Origin: Variovorax paradoxus | GTDB lineage: Bacteria; Pseudomonadota; Gammaproteobacteria; Burkholderiales; Burkholderiaceae_C | DNA: 64,000 nucleotides | Reading direction: 5' to 3' | Assembly (NCBI RefSeq): GCF_018614915.1 | Contig: NZ_JAGGNU010000056.1 | Location: 124,001-188,000, forward strand | Shown: positions 18,619 to 28,945 of the stretch, piece by piece | Layout: each line of letters starts with the position of its first letter | Position numbering within the stretch: the first letter of the stretch is position 1 | The notes under the pieces: model-generated | What the model saw: only the letters and a program-made list of their open reading frames with translations | Database searches by the model: none | Told to the model about the DNA's origin: nothing | Made by a program: the position numbers and the translations under genes

Positions 18619-19595
18619 TGGTCTCTTCGCTGATGTCGCTCGGCGCCGACCGCCCGGAGTTCGCGCCGCCGCCGCAGCGCGGCACGCCGCGCGCCGTGCT
18701 GCTGGCGCTGATCGCGCATGCGTTGCTGATCATCGCGCTGACCTGGGGCGTGAACTGGAAGCGCGACACCGAGGACGCCGCAGTCGAGGCCGAGCTCTGG
18801 TCGTCGACCGTGCAGCAGGCCGCGCCGCGCCTCAGCACGCCGCCGGCACCCACGCCACCGACGCCGGCGCCCACGCCGGCACCGCCTCCTCCACCGCCGC
18901 CTCCTCCTCAGGTCCGGGCGCCCGAGCCGGCACCGCCGCCCCCGCGCACACCGGACATCGCACTCGAGCGCGAGAAGAAGCTGAAGGAACAAAAGGAACG
19001 CGAGCGCGAAGAGCAACTCGCCCAGCAGCAGCAGAAGAAGAAGCTCGAGGCCGCCAAGAAGGCCGCCGAGGAGAAGAAGGAGCGCGAAGCGCGCGAGCGT
19101 GCCGAGGACGAGGCGGAGCGCAAGAAGGAGCAGCAGGAGAAGCTCGCCGAAGCGAAGAAGAAGCAGGAAGCCGAAGCCGCGAAAAAGAAGGAAGCCGAGG
19201 CCAAGGCGACGGCACAGGCCGCCGCCGACCGTGCGGCCACGCTCAAGCGCATGCAGGGTCTCGCGGGTGCGAGCGGCAGCGATACCGCAACCGGCACGGC
19301 GCTGCGCTCGTCCGGTCCTTCCGGCAGCTACGGCGGCAAGGTCGCGGCCGCCGTTCGGCCCAACGTGGTGTTCCCGGATGCGGAGCTCGTCAGCGGCAAT
19401 CCGGGCGCCGAATTCGACGTCCGCCTCGCGCCCGACGGCACCATCGTCGGCACGCCGGCGCTGGTCAAGACCAGCGGCCTGCCGAACTGGGACGAGGCCG
19501 CGCTGCGCGCGCTGCAGAAGACCGAGAAGCTGCCGCGCGATATCGACGGCACGGTACCGCCGCGCCTGATCGTCACGCTGCGGCCGAAGCGCTGA
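18618..19595 (+). CDS. tolA: Tol-Pal system protein TolA
   Basis: TolA spans the periplasm from the TolQR motor to the outer-membrane Pal/TolB. This 325-aa protein has one membrane helix near residues 30-45 (VLLALIAHALLIIALTWGV) and a proline-rich segment (about 72-105). A long Lys/Glu/Ala-rich helix follows (about 115-215), and a C-terminal TonB-like domain (KVAAAVRPNVVFPDAELVSGNPGAEFDVRLAPDGTI). ATG 18618 is preferred; an in-frame GTG at 18615 would add one residue. TolB and Pal do not follow: the next gene, dnaE, is convergent and only 12 bases away. Confidence 0.93.
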
Positions 19596-19607
19596 GGCGG
19601 CGCGCCG

Positions 19608-22600
19608 CTATTCGTAGACCACCGCCGCGCGGCCCGCATCGGCCTGCGCCGTCCAGCTCGCGAGCGCGGCATCGGTGGGGAAGAACTTCGCGCGCTCGCC
19701 CAGCTGCAGCTCGACCTGGGCGCCGCCGCGCGCCATCGACAGGCGCACCGCCAGCCCCTGCTGCAGCTCGCCGTGCTCGCTCTGCTCCGTGCGCGGCGGG
19801 AAGTCACGCACCAGCCGCGCGATGTCGGGTGCCTTGCCGTTGACCGCCACGCGCAGGAACTTGCCGAAGCGGCAGCGCGCACCCGCCAGGTCCCACACCT
19901 GCTGGACCTGGAAGCGCGCCTCGAAGCCACCCCGGGCCGGTTGCAGGCGGCCGCTCACGATGACCAGCTCGTCGTCCTTCAGCACGTTGCGGTTGGCGTT
20001 GAAGAGCGCCTCGTCGGCGGTCGCGTCGATGGCAGCCGACTTGTCGTCCAGCTTGAAGATCGCGAGCCGGCCGCGCTGGCCGTTGATGACGCGGAAGTCG
20101 CTCACGATGCCGGCGATCACCTGCTGGTCGCGGCTGTCGATCAGGTCGTCGATCTCGCGCTTGCAGAAGCGCCGCACCTCGTGCGCCACTTCGTCGAACA
20201 GGTGGCCCGAGAGATAGAAGCCGATGGCGGTCTTCTCGTAGGTCAGGCGTTCTTTCACGCCCCAGGGCGTGGCGTCGACGAGCTCGGGCTCCTGGGTCGC
20301 GGAGCCGTGCTCGCAGTCGCCGAAGATGTCGACCTGCGAAGCGTTGGCTTCGGTGGCAACCGCGAACTCGAAGGCGCGGTCGACCGACGCGATCAGCGAG
20401 GCCCGGTTCTGCTGCAGCGAGTCGAAGGCGCCGGCCTTGATCAGCGCCTCGACGGTGCGCTTGTTGATGCGCTGGCGGTCCACCCGCACGCAGAAGTCGA
20501 ACAGGCTCTTGAAGGGGCCGCCCTCTCCCCGCGCCTTGACGACCGCCTCGACGGCCAATTGCCCCGTGCCCTTGACCGCGCCGAGCCCATAGCGGATCAC
20601 CTTGTCGGTCACCGGCTCGAAGCGGTAGTTGCCGCGGTTCACGTCCGGCGGCTCGAAAGTCATGCCGAAGTTCTTCTGCGCGTCCTCGAACAGCACCTTG
20701 AGCTTGTCGGTGTCGTCCATTTCCACGGTCATGTTGGCGCAGAAGAACTCGGCCGTGTAGTGGACCTTGAGCCAACCCGTGTGGTACGCCAGCAGCGAGT
20801 AGGCGGCCGCGTGCGACTTGTTGAAGCCGTAGCCGGCGAACTTCTCCATCAGGTCGAAGATCTCGTCGGCCTTGTGCTGGTCGATGCCGTTCACCGCCGC
20901 GCCCTTGCGGAAGATCTCGCGGTGCTCGGCCATCTCCTCGGCCTTCTTCTTGCCCATCGCGCGGCGCAACAGGTCGGCGCCGCCGAGCGAGTAGCCGCCC
21001 AGGATCTGCGCGGTCTGCATGACCTGCTCTTGATAGACCATGATCCCGTAGGTCTCGGAGAGCATCTCCTCCACCAGCGGATGCGGATACTCCACCGTCT
21101 CGCGGCCGTGCTTGCGCGCGACGAAGCTGGGGATCAGATCCATCGGGCCCGGCCGGTACAGCGCGTTGAGCGCGATCAGGTCTTCCAGCCGCGTCGGCCG
21201 CGCATCCTTCAGCATGCCCTGCATGCCGCGCGATTCGAACTGGAACACGGCCTCGGTCTTGCCCTCGGCGAAAAGCCGGTAGGTCGGCGCGTCGTCGAGC
21301 CGGATGTTCTCGTAGGCGAAGTTCTCCTGGCCCTTGTGGCGCTGGACGATGAATTCCTTCGCGATCTCCAGGATGGTGAGCGTCGCCAGCCCCAGGAAGT
21401 CGAACTTCACCAGGCCGATGGCTTCGACGTCGTCCTTGTCGTACTGGCTCACGGCCGAGTCGCTGCCCGGCTGCTGGTAGAGCGGGCAGAAGTCGGTGAG
21501 CTTGCCCGGCGCGATCAGCACGCCGCCTGCGTGCATGCCGATATTGCGCGTCATGCCTTCGAGCTTTTGTGCGAGCTCCACCAGCATGCGGACTTCTTCT
21601 TCCTTCTCGATGCGGGCTGCGAGCTGCGGCTCCATCTCGATCGCGTAGTTGTTCTTGTCGCTTTCCGGCTTGGGCGAGGGCGGGTACTGGATCGTGACCG
21701 GCTGCCCCGGCTTGTTGGGGATGAGCTTGCTGATGCCGTCGCAGAACATGTAGCTCATGTCGAGCACGCGGCCCACGTCGCGGATCGCGGCGCGCGCGGC
21801 CATGGTGCCGAAGGTCGCGATCTGGCTCACCGCGTCGCGGCCGTACTTGTCCTTCACGTAGTCGATCACGCGGTCGCGGTTGCCCTGGCAGAAGTCGATG
21901 TCGAAGTCGGGCATCGAGACGCGCTCGGGGTTCAGGAAGCGTTCGAACAGCAGCTTGTATTCGAGCGGATCGAGGTCGGTGATCTTGAGCGCGTAGGCCA
22001 CCAGCGAGCCCGCGCCCGAGCCCCGGCCCGGGCCGACCGGGCAGCCGTTCTTCTTGGCCCAGTTGATGAAGTCGCCCACGATCAGGAAGTAGCCCGGGAA
22101 GCCCATCTTCAGGATCGTGTTGATCTCGAACTCGAGCCGCTCGACGTAGCGCGGCCGCTCGGCGTCCCGCTTGGCGGCATCCGGATACAGGTGCGCCAGG
22201 CGCACTTCGAGGCCCTCGAAGGAAGCGACCCGGAAGTACTCCTCGATCGGCATGCCGTTGGGCGTCGGGAAGTTCGGCAGCTGCGGCTTGCCGAGCACCA
22301 GCGTGAGATTGCAGCGCTTGGCGATCTCGACCGTGTTGGCGATCGCGCTCGGCACGTCGGCGAAGAGGGCTTCCATCTCGGCCGAGGACTTGAAGTACTG
22401 CGCCTGCGTGAACTTGCGCACGCGGCGCGGGTTGCCGAGGATCTCGCCTTCCGAGATGCAGACGCGCGCCTCGTGCGCCTCGAAGTCCTCGGCGGTGGCG
22501 AACTGCACCGGGTGCGTCGCGACCACCGGCAGCCCGAGCCTGGCGGCAAGCTGCACCGCGGCCACCACGTGCGGCTCGTCCTCGGGGCGGCCGGCGCGTT

Positions 22601-23108
22601 GCAGCTCGATGTAGAAGCGGTGCGGGAACAGCCCCGCCAGCTGCAGCGCGATCTCGGCCGCGCGCTCGGCCTGGCCTTGCAGCAGCGGCGCGCCGAGCGG
22701 GCCGGCCTGCGCGCCGGAGAGCGCGATCAGCCCGCCCTGCAGCTCCTCGATCCAGGCCAGCTTGCAGACCGCCTGCGCCTGGCCACGGCCGACGTTCTGC
22801 GTCCAGGCGCGCGCCAGCAGCTCGGACAGGTGCAGGTAGCCTTCCGTGTTCTGCACCAGGAGCACGATGCGCGTGAGCGCGCCGATCTCCGCACCCAGCC
22901 CTTCGAGAAACACCTCGGCGCCCAGCACCGGCTTGACGCCCTTGCCGCGCGCTTCCTTGTAGAACTTGACCGCGCCGAAGAGGTTGTTGAGATCGGTGAT
23001 GGCCAGCGCCGGCTGCTTGTCGGCCGCGGCGGCCTGGACGACTTCGTCGATGCGGTTGGTGCCGTCGACGACGGAAAACTCGGTGTGCAGGCGCAGGTGA
23101 ACGAACAT
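19608..23108 (-). CDS. dnaE: DNA polymerase III subunit alpha
   Basis: This is the replicative polymerase catalytic subunit, 1166 aa (E. coli DnaE has 1160). It opens with the PHP domain ([22 protein letters not shown]). The family-C polymerase core includes [16 protein letters not shown], the catalytic acidic motif [20 protein letters not shown] at about 405-425 and [30 protein letters not shown]. The HhH region, an OB-fold and a tau-binding C-terminus follow. ATG 23108 is chosen because the upstream in-frame start at 23141 only adds residues with no family match. trhO is divergent with about 63 bases between the starts. Confidence 0.97.
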   Translation of the reverse strand: MFVHLRLHTEFSVVDGTNRIDEVVQAAAADKQPALAITDLNNLFGAVKFYKEARGKGVKPVLGAEVFLEGLGAEIGALTRIVLLVQNTEGYLHLSELLARAWTQNVGRGQAQAVCKLAWIEELQGGLIALSGAQAGPLGAPLLQGQAERAAEIALQLAGLFPHRFYIELQRAGRPEDEPHVVAAVQLAARLGLPVVATHPVQFATAEDFEAHEARVCISEGEILGNPRRVRKFTQAQYFKSSAEMEALFADVPSAIANTVEIAKRCNLTLVLGKPQLPNFPTPNGMPIEEYFRVASFEGLEVRLAHLYPDAAKRDAERPRYVERLEFEINTILKMGFPGYFLIVGDFINWAKKNGCPVGPGRGSGAGSLVAYALKITDLDPLEYKLLFERFLNPERVSMPDFDIDFCQGNRDRVIDYVKDKYGRDAVSQIATFGTMAARAAIRDVGRVLDMSYMFCDGISKLIPNKPGQPVTIQYPPSPKPESDKNNYAIEMEPQLAARIEKEEEVRMLVELAQKLEGMTRNIGMHAGGVLIAPGKLTDFCPLYQQPGSDSAVSQYDKDDVEAIGLVKFDFLGLATLTILEIAKEFIVQRHKGQENFAYENIRLDDAPTYRLFAEGKTEAVFQFESRGMQGMLKDARPTRLEDLIALNALYRPGPMDLIPSFVARKHGRETVEYPHPLVEEMLSETYGIMVYQEQVMQTAQILGGYSLGGADLLRRAMGKKKAEEMAEHREIFRKGAAVNGIDQHKADEIFDLMEKFAGYGFNKSHAAAYSLLAYHTGWLKVHYTAEFFCANMTVEMDDTDKLKVLFEDAQKNFGMTFEPPDVNRGNYRFEPVTDKVIRYGLGAVKGTGQLAVEAVVKARGEGGPFKSLFDFCVRVDRQRINKRTVEALIKAGAFDSLQQNRASLIASVDRAFEFAVATEANASQVDIFGDCEHGSATQEPELVDATPWGVKERLTYEKTAIGFYLSGHLFDEVAHEVRRFCKREIDDLIDSRDQQVIAGIVSDFRVINGQRGRLAIFKLDDKSAAIDATADEALFNANRNVLKDDELVIVSGRLQPARGGFEARFQVQQVWDLAGARCRFGKFLRVAVNGKAPDIARLVRDFPPRTEQSEHGELQQGLAVRLSMARGGAQVELQLGERAKFFPTDAALASWTAQADAGRAAVVYE

Positions 23109-23157
23109 GGGGTGCATTGTAGAAAGCGCGACCTCCACCATGTGGGTTGGTCCTACC

Positions 23158-23163
23158 TACAAT
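23158..23163 (+). promoter_or_regulatory. candidate -10 box just before trhO
   Basis: TACAAT lies 8 bases before the GTG start at 23172. With the usual 6-8 bases from the -10 box, transcription would start at or next to the start codon, giving a leaderless or very short-leader mRNA. No consensus -35 is visible, so this is a weak call. Confidence 0.3.
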
Positions 23164-23171
23164 CGCGCCCC

Positions 23172-23957
23172 GTGCAAGTAGTTTTGAATATCGCGGCCTA
23201 CAAGTTCGTGGCCATCGACGACGGCGAGCGCCTGCGCGACGCGCTGCGCGCCACCACCCACGCGCTGGCGCTCAAGGGCACCATCCTGCTCGCGCCCGAG
23301 GGCATCAACCTGTTCCTCGCCGGCACCGAGCCGGCCGTGCGGGCCTTTCTCGAGACTCTGCGCGCCGATGTCCGTTTCGCGGGCCTGGAGGCCAAGGAGA
23401 GCTGGTCCGAAGCACAGCCCTTCCGCCGCATGCTGGTCAAGCTGAAGCGCGAGATCATCCGCATGGACCATCCCGCCATCCAGCCCGCCGCGGGGCGCGC
23501 ACCGGGCGTCGATGCGCCCACCCTCAAGCGCTGGCTCGACCAGGGGCATGACGACGCGGGCAAGCCGATCGCGCTGCTCGACACGCGCAATGCCTTCGAG
23601 GTCGACCACGGCAGCTTCGACGGCGCCATCGACTGGCGCATCGGCAAGTTCACCGATTTCCCGAAGGCGCTGAAGAAGCACCGCGCCGATCTGGCCGGCA
23701 AGACGGTGGTGAGCTTCTGCACCGGCGGCATCCGCTGCGAGAAGGCCGCGATCCTGATGCGCGAGGAAGGCGTGGCCGACGTGCTGCAGCTCGAAGGCGG
23801 CATCCTCAAGTACTTCGAGCAGGTCGGCGGCGCGCACTACCACGGCGAGTGCTTCGTGTTCGACGGCCGCGAGACCCTGGCACCCGACCTGAGCGCGCGG
23901 GCCGCCGGCGCAAGTGCCCGGGCCGCGGAAGACCCGGACATCGCGATCAAGCGCTAA
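23172..23957 (+). CDS. trhO: tRNA uridine(34) hydroxylase / rhodanese-domain protein TrhO
   Basis: TrhO (YceA, UPF0176) uses O2 to make 5-hydroxyuridine at tRNA position 34. This 261-aa protein begins at GTG 23172 ([17 protein letters not shown]), which fits the family N-terminus. The first domain carries [19 protein letters not shown], a conserved block. The rhodanese domain holds [19 protein letters not shown] and the active-site loop [16 protein letters not shown]. The open frame continues far upstream to 19773, but that is only the antisense image of dnaE. The gene is divergent from dnaE and convergent with the pirin gene, whose stop is one base away. Confidence 0.9.
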   Translation: MQVVLNIAAYKFVAIDDGERLRDALRATTHALALKGTILLAPEGINLFLAGTEPAVRAFLETLRADVRFAGLEAKESWSEAQPFRRMLVKLKREIIRMDHPAIQPAAGRAPGVDAPTLKRWLDQGHDDAGKPIALLDTRNAFEVDHGSFDGAIDWRIGKFTDFPKALKKHRADLAGKTVVSFCTGGIRCEKAAILMREEGVADVLQLEGGILKYFEQVGGAHYHGECFVFDGRETLAPDLSARAAGASARAAEDPDIAIKR

Positions 23958-23958
23958 C

Positions 23959-24876
23959 CTAGACGGGCGTGGTGCCCGTATCGGCGGGCGTCTGCACCTG
24001 GAATGGATGCCCAGGCAGCGGGATGAACTCGGTCTCGCCGGGCACGTGGCCCATGCGCTGCGCGGCCCAGTCGGCGCCGGCTTCGAGGATGCGCTCGCGC
24101 CGGCTCGAGACGAAGTTCCAGGTGATGAAGCGCGGGCCGTCGAGCGGCTCGCCACCGATCACCACGATGCGCACCACCTGCTGCGCCTGCAAAGTGCCGC
24201 CCTCGCCTTCGGGCAGCATGGCCATGGTGTGCTGCGCCACGGGCTCGCCGTCGAGAAGCAGTCCGCCGTCGACCGCGTAGATCGCGAGCTCCGGCGCCAG
24301 CGCTGGCAGTTCGAAGCGCGCGCCTGCAGGCAAGGCCAGATCGAGGTAGAGCGTCTTCGAGAAGGTCTTCACCGGCGAGCGCACGCCGAAGGCCTCGCCC
24401 ACCAGCACGCGCACGGCAACGCCCTGCACTTCCAGCGCGGGGATCTCGTCGGCCGCGGTGTGCGAGAAGCTGGGTTCGACCTCTTCATGGGCCTGCGGCA
24501 ACGCGGCCCACAGCTGCAGGCCGTGGTTCACGTAGCTCGCGTCGAGCAGATGCTCGGGCTTGCGCTCGGAGTGCACGATGCCGCGGCCGGCCGTCATCCA
24601 GTTGATCGCGCCCGGGCGGATCTCCTGCACCACGCCGAGGCTATCGCGATGCATCATCGCGCCCTCGAAAAGATAGGTCACGGTGGCCAGGCCGATGTGC
24701 GGATGCGGGCGCACGTCGTGCTCGTTGCCCGGCTTCTCGGTGGCCGGCCCGAAATGATCGAAGAACACGAAGGGCCCGACCGAGCGCCGCCTGGCCGACG
24801 GCAGCAGGCGGCGGACCTTGAAGCCGCCGCCGAGGTCCTTGTCGTGCGGTTGGAGCAGGAGCGGTGCAGCAGTCAT
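23959..24876 (-). CDS. pirin family protein (bicupin)
   Basis: This 305-aa pirin starts at ATG 24876 (MTAAPLLLQPHDKDLGGGFKVRRLLP). The metal-site cupin motif is intact: FVFFDHFGP, then RPHPHIGLATVTYLFEGAMMHRDSLG and GINWMTAGRGIVHSER, giving the three His and one Glu typical of pirins. The C-terminal cupin follows with VRVLVGEAFG and VKTFSKTLYLDL. Bacterial pirins include quercetin dioxygenases and metabolic regulators; which applies here is unknown. It is the last gene of a four-gene minus-strand operon with a flavodoxin-like reductase, a DoxX protein and a second pirin. Confidence 0.9.
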   Translation of the reverse strand: MTAAPLLLQPHDKDLGGGFKVRRLLPSARRRSVGPFVFFDHFGPATEKPGNEHDVRPHPHIGLATVTYLFEGAMMHRDSLGVVQEIRPGAINWMTAGRGIVHSERKPEHLLDASYVNHGLQLWAALPQAHEEVEPSFSHTAADEIPALEVQGVAVRVLVGEAFGVRSPVKTFSKTLYLDLALPAGARFELPALAPELAIYAVDGGLLLDGEPVAQHTMAMLPEGEGGTLQAQQVVRIVVIGGEPLDGPRFITWNFVSSRRERILEAGADWAAQRMGHVPGETEFIPLPGHPFQVQTPADTGTTPV

Positions 24877-24893
24877 CGTGGTCTTCCGTAGGT

Positions 24894-25445
24894 TCAGCGG
24901 CGTGATCTTGCCACCTCGGCCACGCGTTCGCCGAAGGCGCGCGCCGTGTCGAGATCGCCCTTCGCCATCTCCGCCGGACTGGCGTCGGTCGGCGAGGTGG
25001 TCAGCAAGCCGTTGTAGCCGCCGACGTAGTTGATCGAATCGCGCTTCGCTGCCTTGTCGTTGCTCGGCATCAGCCCCAGGCTGACCCAGAGGCCGCCGTG
25101 CTGCATCGCGAGGTGCCACAGGTAGGTCAGCGTCGCGTCCTTGTCGCCGTTCATGGCGGCGCTGTTGGAGAAGCCGGCGAAGAGCTTGTCCTTCCAGCCC
25201 TGGACGAACCAGACCTTGGAAGAAGCGTCGGCGAACTTCTTGAACTGCCAGCTCACGCTGCCCATGTAGGTGGGCGAGCCCATGATGATCGCGTCCGCCG
25301 CCGCCAGCATCTCCCAGCCGCCGGCCGGGAGCTTGCCATCGGCGTCGATCGCGAGCAGGTGGGCGCCTGCGCCATCGGCCACCGCCTGCGCGATGCGCTG
25401 CGTGTGGCCGTAACCCGAATGAAAAACAACGACGATGTCGGTCAT
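24894..25445 (-). CDS. flavodoxin-fold NAD(P)H-dependent quinone oxidoreductase (WrbA-like)
   Basis: This 183-aa protein has a flavodoxin fold: the FMN phosphate loop is VVFHSGYGHTQRIAQAVADGA (residues 7-27), followed by MGSPTYMGSVSWQFKKFAD. The latter matches the GTPxRxGxxxxxxKxFxD motif of WrbA-type reductases. It should reduce quinones by two electrons in the cytoplasm. It lies 17 bases upstream of the pirin gene at 23959 and downstream of doxX, so it is likely co-expressed with them. Confidence 0.87.
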   Translation of the reverse strand: MTDIVVVFHSGYGHTQRIAQAVADGAGAHLLAIDADGKLPAGGWEMLAAADAIIMGSPTYMGSVSWQFKKFADASSKVWFVQGWKDKLFAGFSNSAAMNGDKDATLTYLWHLAMQHGGLWVSLGLMPSNDKAAKRDSINYVGGYNGLLTTSPTDASPAEMAKGDLDTARAFGERVAEVARSRR

Positions 25446-25530
25446 GACGCCGAGTATCCGTGAATGACCGCGCGACGAACCATCCGCCGCGCGTCAATCA
25501 AGGGCTCGCGGGCAAGCCTGGGGGAGTGCC

Positions 25531-25971
25531 TTACTTCTTGTCGATGCTGAAGCGGCCGGCGCCGAGGGCTGCGATGGCCAGCAGGCCGCCCGCGATCGCG
25601 ATGTTCTTGAAGAACATGAGCTGGTTCACATAGGCCTTGTCGGCGGGCATGCCCCAGTAGTTGTGGAACAGCACGGCCGTGGCGACGGTGAACACCGCCA
25701 GCACGATGGACACCATGCGCGTCTTGTAGCCGACCAGGAGCAGCAGGCCGAGGCCGAGCTCTACGACGATCGCGATCACCGCGCCGAGCTGCGGCAGCGG
25801 CAGGCCGACCGCGCCGATGTAGCCGACGACGCCGGCGAATCCGCCGATCTTGCCGAAGCCCGCGGGTATGAAGAGCGCCGCGATCAGGATGCGGCCGAGG
25901 AGCGCGAGCACGTCTTGCGAGTTGCCGGCGGGAGCGGCGTAGCCGGATGCGGTGGTGGTAGTGGATGCCAT
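25531..25971 (-). CDS. DoxX family membrane protein
   Basis: This 146-aa protein has four membrane helices and the DoxX core: LALLGRILIAALFIPAGFGKIGGFAGVVGYI (residues 22-52), VVELGLGLLLLVGYKTRMVSIVLAVF, and ATAVLFHNYWG with the conserved His-Asn-Tyr-Trp. DoxX relatives associate with quinone or redox proteins; no enzyme activity can be assigned. It is the second gene of the pirin operon, about 40 bases downstream of the pirin at 26013. Confidence 0.9.
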   Translation of the reverse strand: MASTTTTASGYAAPAGNSQDVLALLGRILIAALFIPAGFGKIGGFAGVVGYIGAVGLPLPQLGAVIAIVVELGLGLLLLVGYKTRMVSIVLAVFTVATAVLFHNYWGMPADKAYVNQLMFFKNIAIAGGLLAIAALGAGRFSIDKK

Positions 25972-26012
25972 TGGAAAAGAACTCCTGCGTTGATGAAAAA
26001 AATGAAGCAGCT

Positions 26013-26714
26013 TCAGGCCGCCAGGTCGAACACGAGCACTTCGGCATTCTTGCCGGCGCCGAGTGTGAGTTGCGATTCGTCCTTGATCAGGGCCGCATCG
26101 CCAGTAGCCAGTTTCGTGCCGTTGACTTCGAGCTCCCCGCGCACCAGGTGCACGTAGCTCTTGCGCGCCGGGTCGAGCGCGAGGCTGGCCTGCTCGGCGC
26201 CGTCGAGCAGGCCGGCATACATGCGCGCATCGGCGTGCACCAGCACCGAGCCTTCGGCGCCGTCGGGCGAAGCCACCAGGCGCAGCTGTCCGCGCTTCTC
26301 GGCTTCGGAGAAGCTCTTCTGCTCGTAGCCGGGCGCGATGCCGCGCACGTTGGGCTCGATCCAGATCTGCAGGAAGTGCGTGGTCTCGTCGGCCTTGTGG
26401 TTGAACTCGCTGTGCATCACGCCGCGGCCGGCGCTCATGCGCTGCACGTCGCCCGGCGGAATCGATTCGACGTTGCCCATGCTGTCCTTGTGCGCGAGCT
26501 CGCCGGAAAGTACGTAGCTGATGATTTCCATGTCCTTGTGACCGTGGGTGCCGAAGCCGGCGCCCGCGGCGACGCGATCTTCGTTGATCACGCGCAGGTT
26601 GCCGTAGCCCATGTGGGCCGGATCGTAATAGCCGGCGAAGGAAAAGCTGTGAAACGAGCGCAGCCAGCCGTGATCGGCATAACCGCGTTCCTGGGATTTG
26701 CGAACTTGAAGCAT
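26013..26714 (-). CDS. pirin family protein (YhhW-like quercetinase)
   Basis: This 233-aa bicupin starts at ATG 26714 (MLQVRKSQERGYADHGWLRSFHSFSFAGYYDP), a beginning typical of YhhW-type pirins. Metal ligands sit in GFGTHGHKDMEIISYVLSGELAHKDSMG and MSAGRGVMHSEFNH. E. coli YhhW oxidises quercetin in vitro, so a flavonoid or polyphenol role is possible. It is the first gene of the operon and is transcribed divergently from the LysR gene at 26864 across a region with a T-N11-A operator. Confidence 0.92.
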   Translation of the reverse strand: MLQVRKSQERGYADHGWLRSFHSFSFAGYYDPAHMGYGNLRVINEDRVAAGAGFGTHGHKDMEIISYVLSGELAHKDSMGNVESIPPGDVQRMSAGRGVMHSEFNHKADETTHFLQIWIEPNVRGIAPGYEQKSFSEAEKRGQLRLVASPDGAEGSVLVHADARMYAGLLDGAEQASLALDPARKSYVHLVRGELEVNGTKLATGDAALIKDESQLTLGAGKNAEVLVFDLAA

Positions 26715-26836
26715 CTTTGAACTCCTGCCCGGATCAAGGTCTCGGGCCTTCGAATGCCGCGCCGCATGCGCAGCGGATGGAAAGAACTTTAGGACGCAGG
26801 CCCGGCCTCGAAAGCGCTCGCTTTTGATGGCATCAT

Positions 26837-26849
26837 TCAATTTTTTTGA
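26837..26849. promoter_or_regulatory. T-N11-A LysR-type operator
   Basis: The sequence TCAA, five T, TTGA is a perfect small inverted repeat of the T-N11-A form bound by LysR regulators (extended to TTCAA and TTGAA at 26836-26850). It sits 14 bases before the ATG of the LysR gene and about 120 bases before the divergent pirin operon, which suits autoregulation and control of the operon. Confidence 0.5.
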
Positions 26850-26863
26850 ACGATCGAATCGCC

Positions 26864-27817
26864 ATGCCGAACGCCCGCGACGTCCTGACGCCCGATGCCC
26901 TTTCGATGCTGCAGACGGTGGTAAGCACCGGCAGCTTCGCCGCTGCCGCGCGCGCGCTGGACCTGGTGCCCAGCGCACTCAGCTACCGCGTGCGCCAGAT
27001 CGAGGACGCGCTCGACGTGCTGCTCTTCGACCGCAGCGCGCGCCAGGCGCGGCTGACCGAAGCCGGTGCCGAACTGCTGCGCGAGGCCGCCTGGCTGCTC
27101 GGCGAGATCGATGCGGTGGCCAATCGCGTCAAGCGCGTCGCGACCGGCTGGGAGCCGATGCTCACGATCGCGGTCGACAGCGTGATCGCGCGCGATCCGA
27201 TGCTCGACCTGGCAACCGCCTTCTTCGCACTCGACCCGCCGACGCGGCTCAAGCTGCGCGACGAAACGCTGCTGGGCACCATCGAAGCACTGTCCAGCGG
27301 CGAGGCCGATCTCGCCGTCGGTGCCGTCCTCGATGCGTCCAGCCTGGCCTTCGGCGCGACCGGCATCCGAAGCCGTCCGCTCGGCCAGCTGCACTTCGTC
27401 TACGCGGTGGCACCGCACCATCCGCTGGCCCGCATCGAAGTCCCGCTGTCGGACGTCGTGCTGCGCCGGCATCGCGCGGTGGCCGCAGCCGATTCCTCGC
27501 GCGCCGGCCCTAGCATGACGGTCAACCTCGTCGGCGGCCAGGACGTGCTGACCGTCCCCACCATGCAGGCCAAGCTGGCCGCGCAACTGCACGGCCTGGG
27601 CGGCGGCTTCCTGCCCGAGCCGATGGCGCGGCCCTACATCGAGGCCGGCCACCTGGTCGAACGCAAGACCGAACGCGTGCCCCCGATCGGCACCATGCAT
27701 TGCGCCTGGCGCGAACGCACCGCCGGCAAGCCGGGGCGTGCGCTGAAATGGTGGCTCGAACAGTTCGAGCATGAAGGCACGCGCCGCGCGCTGCTGGAGC
27801 GCCACCGCGGCCGGTGA
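26864..27817 (+). CDS. LysR family transcriptional regulator
   Basis: This 317-aa regulator has an N-terminal winged helix-turn-helix (MLQTVVSTGSFAAAARALDLVPSALSYRVRQIEDALDVLLFDRSARQARLTEAG, residues about 15-68). A LysR substrate-binding domain follows, with LKLRDETLLGTIEALSSGEADLAVGAV. I prefer ATG 26864; an upstream TTG at 26846 would add six residues. It is divergent from the pirin/quinone reductase/DoxX operon, so it most likely senses a quinone or phenolic effector and controls that operon. The effector cannot be read from the sequence. Confidence 0.92.
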   Translation: MPNARDVLTPDALSMLQTVVSTGSFAAAARALDLVPSALSYRVRQIEDALDVLLFDRSARQARLTEAGAELLREAAWLLGEIDAVANRVKRVATGWEPMLTIAVDSVIARDPMLDLATAFFALDPPTRLKLRDETLLGTIEALSSGEADLAVGAVLDASSLAFGATGIRSRPLGQLHFVYAVAPHHPLARIEVPLSDVVLRRHRAVAAADSSRAGPSMTVNLVGGQDVLTVPTMQAKLAAQLHGLGGGFLPEPMARPYIEAGHLVERKTERVPPIGTMHCAWRERTAGKPGRALKWWLEQFEHEGTRRALLERHRGR

Positions 27818-27871
27818 ATATCGCAGGCCGGTTAGAGTCGCCTTTGCCCGCCCACAGAAACGAGACCGCTC

Positions 27872-28945
27872 ATGACCACCTCCCGTCCCATTGCCGACCG
27901 CCATCGATCCAAGTCCCCGCGCCACTACGCCGTCGTCGGCGCCGGCATGGCAGGCGTCGCCTGCGCCCGCACGCTCGTGCAGGCCGGCCACCGCGTCAGC
28001 GTGTTCGAACGCGAAGCCACGGCCGGCGGCCGCATGGCAAGCGAATCCACCCTCTTCGGCAAATTCGACAGCGGCGCGCAGTACTTCACCGTGCGCGACC
28101 CGCGTTTCGCACGCGTGCTCGAAACCGTGCCGCAGCTGTGCAAGCCCTGGAGCGCCAACCTCGTGCGCGTGCTCGACGCCCACGGCCGCGTGGCCGAGGC
28201 CGCACTGCCGTCTCGCGAGCCGCACTGGGTGGCGCAGCCGGGCATGGACGCCCTGGTCGCGCACTGGGCCGAACCGCTCGGCGACGCGCTCTTGACGCGC
28301 ACCCAGGTCACCACCATCGAACGCGATGCGCTCGACGGCAAGCGCTGGCAACTGCGCACCGCCGGCGCCGACGATTCGCAGCACGTGTATTCGGGTTTCG
28401 ACGCCGTGCTGCTGGCGGTGCCGCCGGCCCGCACGCGCGCCCTGCTCGACAACGGCAAGCTCTCGGCCGACATCAGCCAGAAGATCGAAGCGGTGCGCAT
28501 CGCACCCTGCTGGACGCTGATGATCGCCTTCCCGCAGGCCAACCAGCCGACGCTCTCGCACCTCGGCCCGCAATGGAATGCCGCGCGCAGCAACCACCAC
28601 CGCGTGGCCTGGCTGGCCCGCGAATCCTCCAAGCCCGGCCGTGACCGCATCGAGCGCTGGACCCTGCAGGCCAGCGCGGCCTGGTCGCACGAGCATCTGC
28701 GCGACGACGCTGCGCGCGTCCAGGCCAAGCTGCTGCGCGCCTTCTCGGAAATCACCGGCATCCGCGCCGAGCCCTCGCATGCGCAGGCCCGCTGCTGGCC
28801 CGAAGCCCAGACCCAGGTGCCGGTCGGCAAGCCGCACCTGTGGGATGCCAAAGCCGGCATCGGCGTGGCCGGCGACTGGTGCACCGGGCACCGTGTCGAG
28901 GACGCGTTTCTCTCGGGCCTCTCCCTGGCGCTCAAAGTGGCGTGA
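27872..28945 (+). CDS. NAD(P)/FAD-dependent oxidoreductase, renalase-like
   Basis: This 357-aa protein has a Rossmann FAD site at residues 19-46 ([36 protein letters not shown]). A C-terminal FAD-contact block is [25 protein letters not shown]. This layout fits the renalase/amine-oxidase-like group (COG3380). The substrate is unknown. A basic extension of about 18 residues precedes the dinucleotide site. The stop overlaps the GTG start of gluQ, so the genes are probably co-transcribed. Confidence 0.87.
   Translation: MTTSRPIADRHRSKSPRHYAVVGAGMAGVACARTLVQAGHRVSVFEREATAGGRMASESTLFGKFDSGAQYFTVRDPRFARVLETVPQLCKPWSANLVRVLDAHGRVAEAALPSREPHWVAQPGMDALVAHWAEPLGDALLTRTQVTTIERDALDGKRWQLRTAGADDSQHVYSGFDAVLLAVPPARTRALLDNGKLSADISQKIEAVRIAPCWTLMIAFPQANQPTLSHLGPQWNAARSNHHRVAWLARESSKPGRDRIERWTLQASAAWSHEHLRDDAARVQAKLLRAFSEITGIRAEPSHAQARCWPEAQTQVPVGKPHLWDAKAGIGVAGDWCTGHRVEDAFLSGLSLALKVA

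Noticed and set aside
18825-18950. Pro-coding repeats in tolA as a possible tandem repeat array
   Set aside because: They are the ordinary proline-rich linker of TolA, with irregular units, so not an independent repeat or CRISPR.
19773-23171. A plus-strand frame of over 1100 codons antisense to dnaE and joined to trhO
   Set aside because: It mirrors dnaE in GC-rich DNA, with Leu/Val/Arg/Ala/Gly-rich shadow composition and no domain motif. Only the last 261 codons (trhO) are real.
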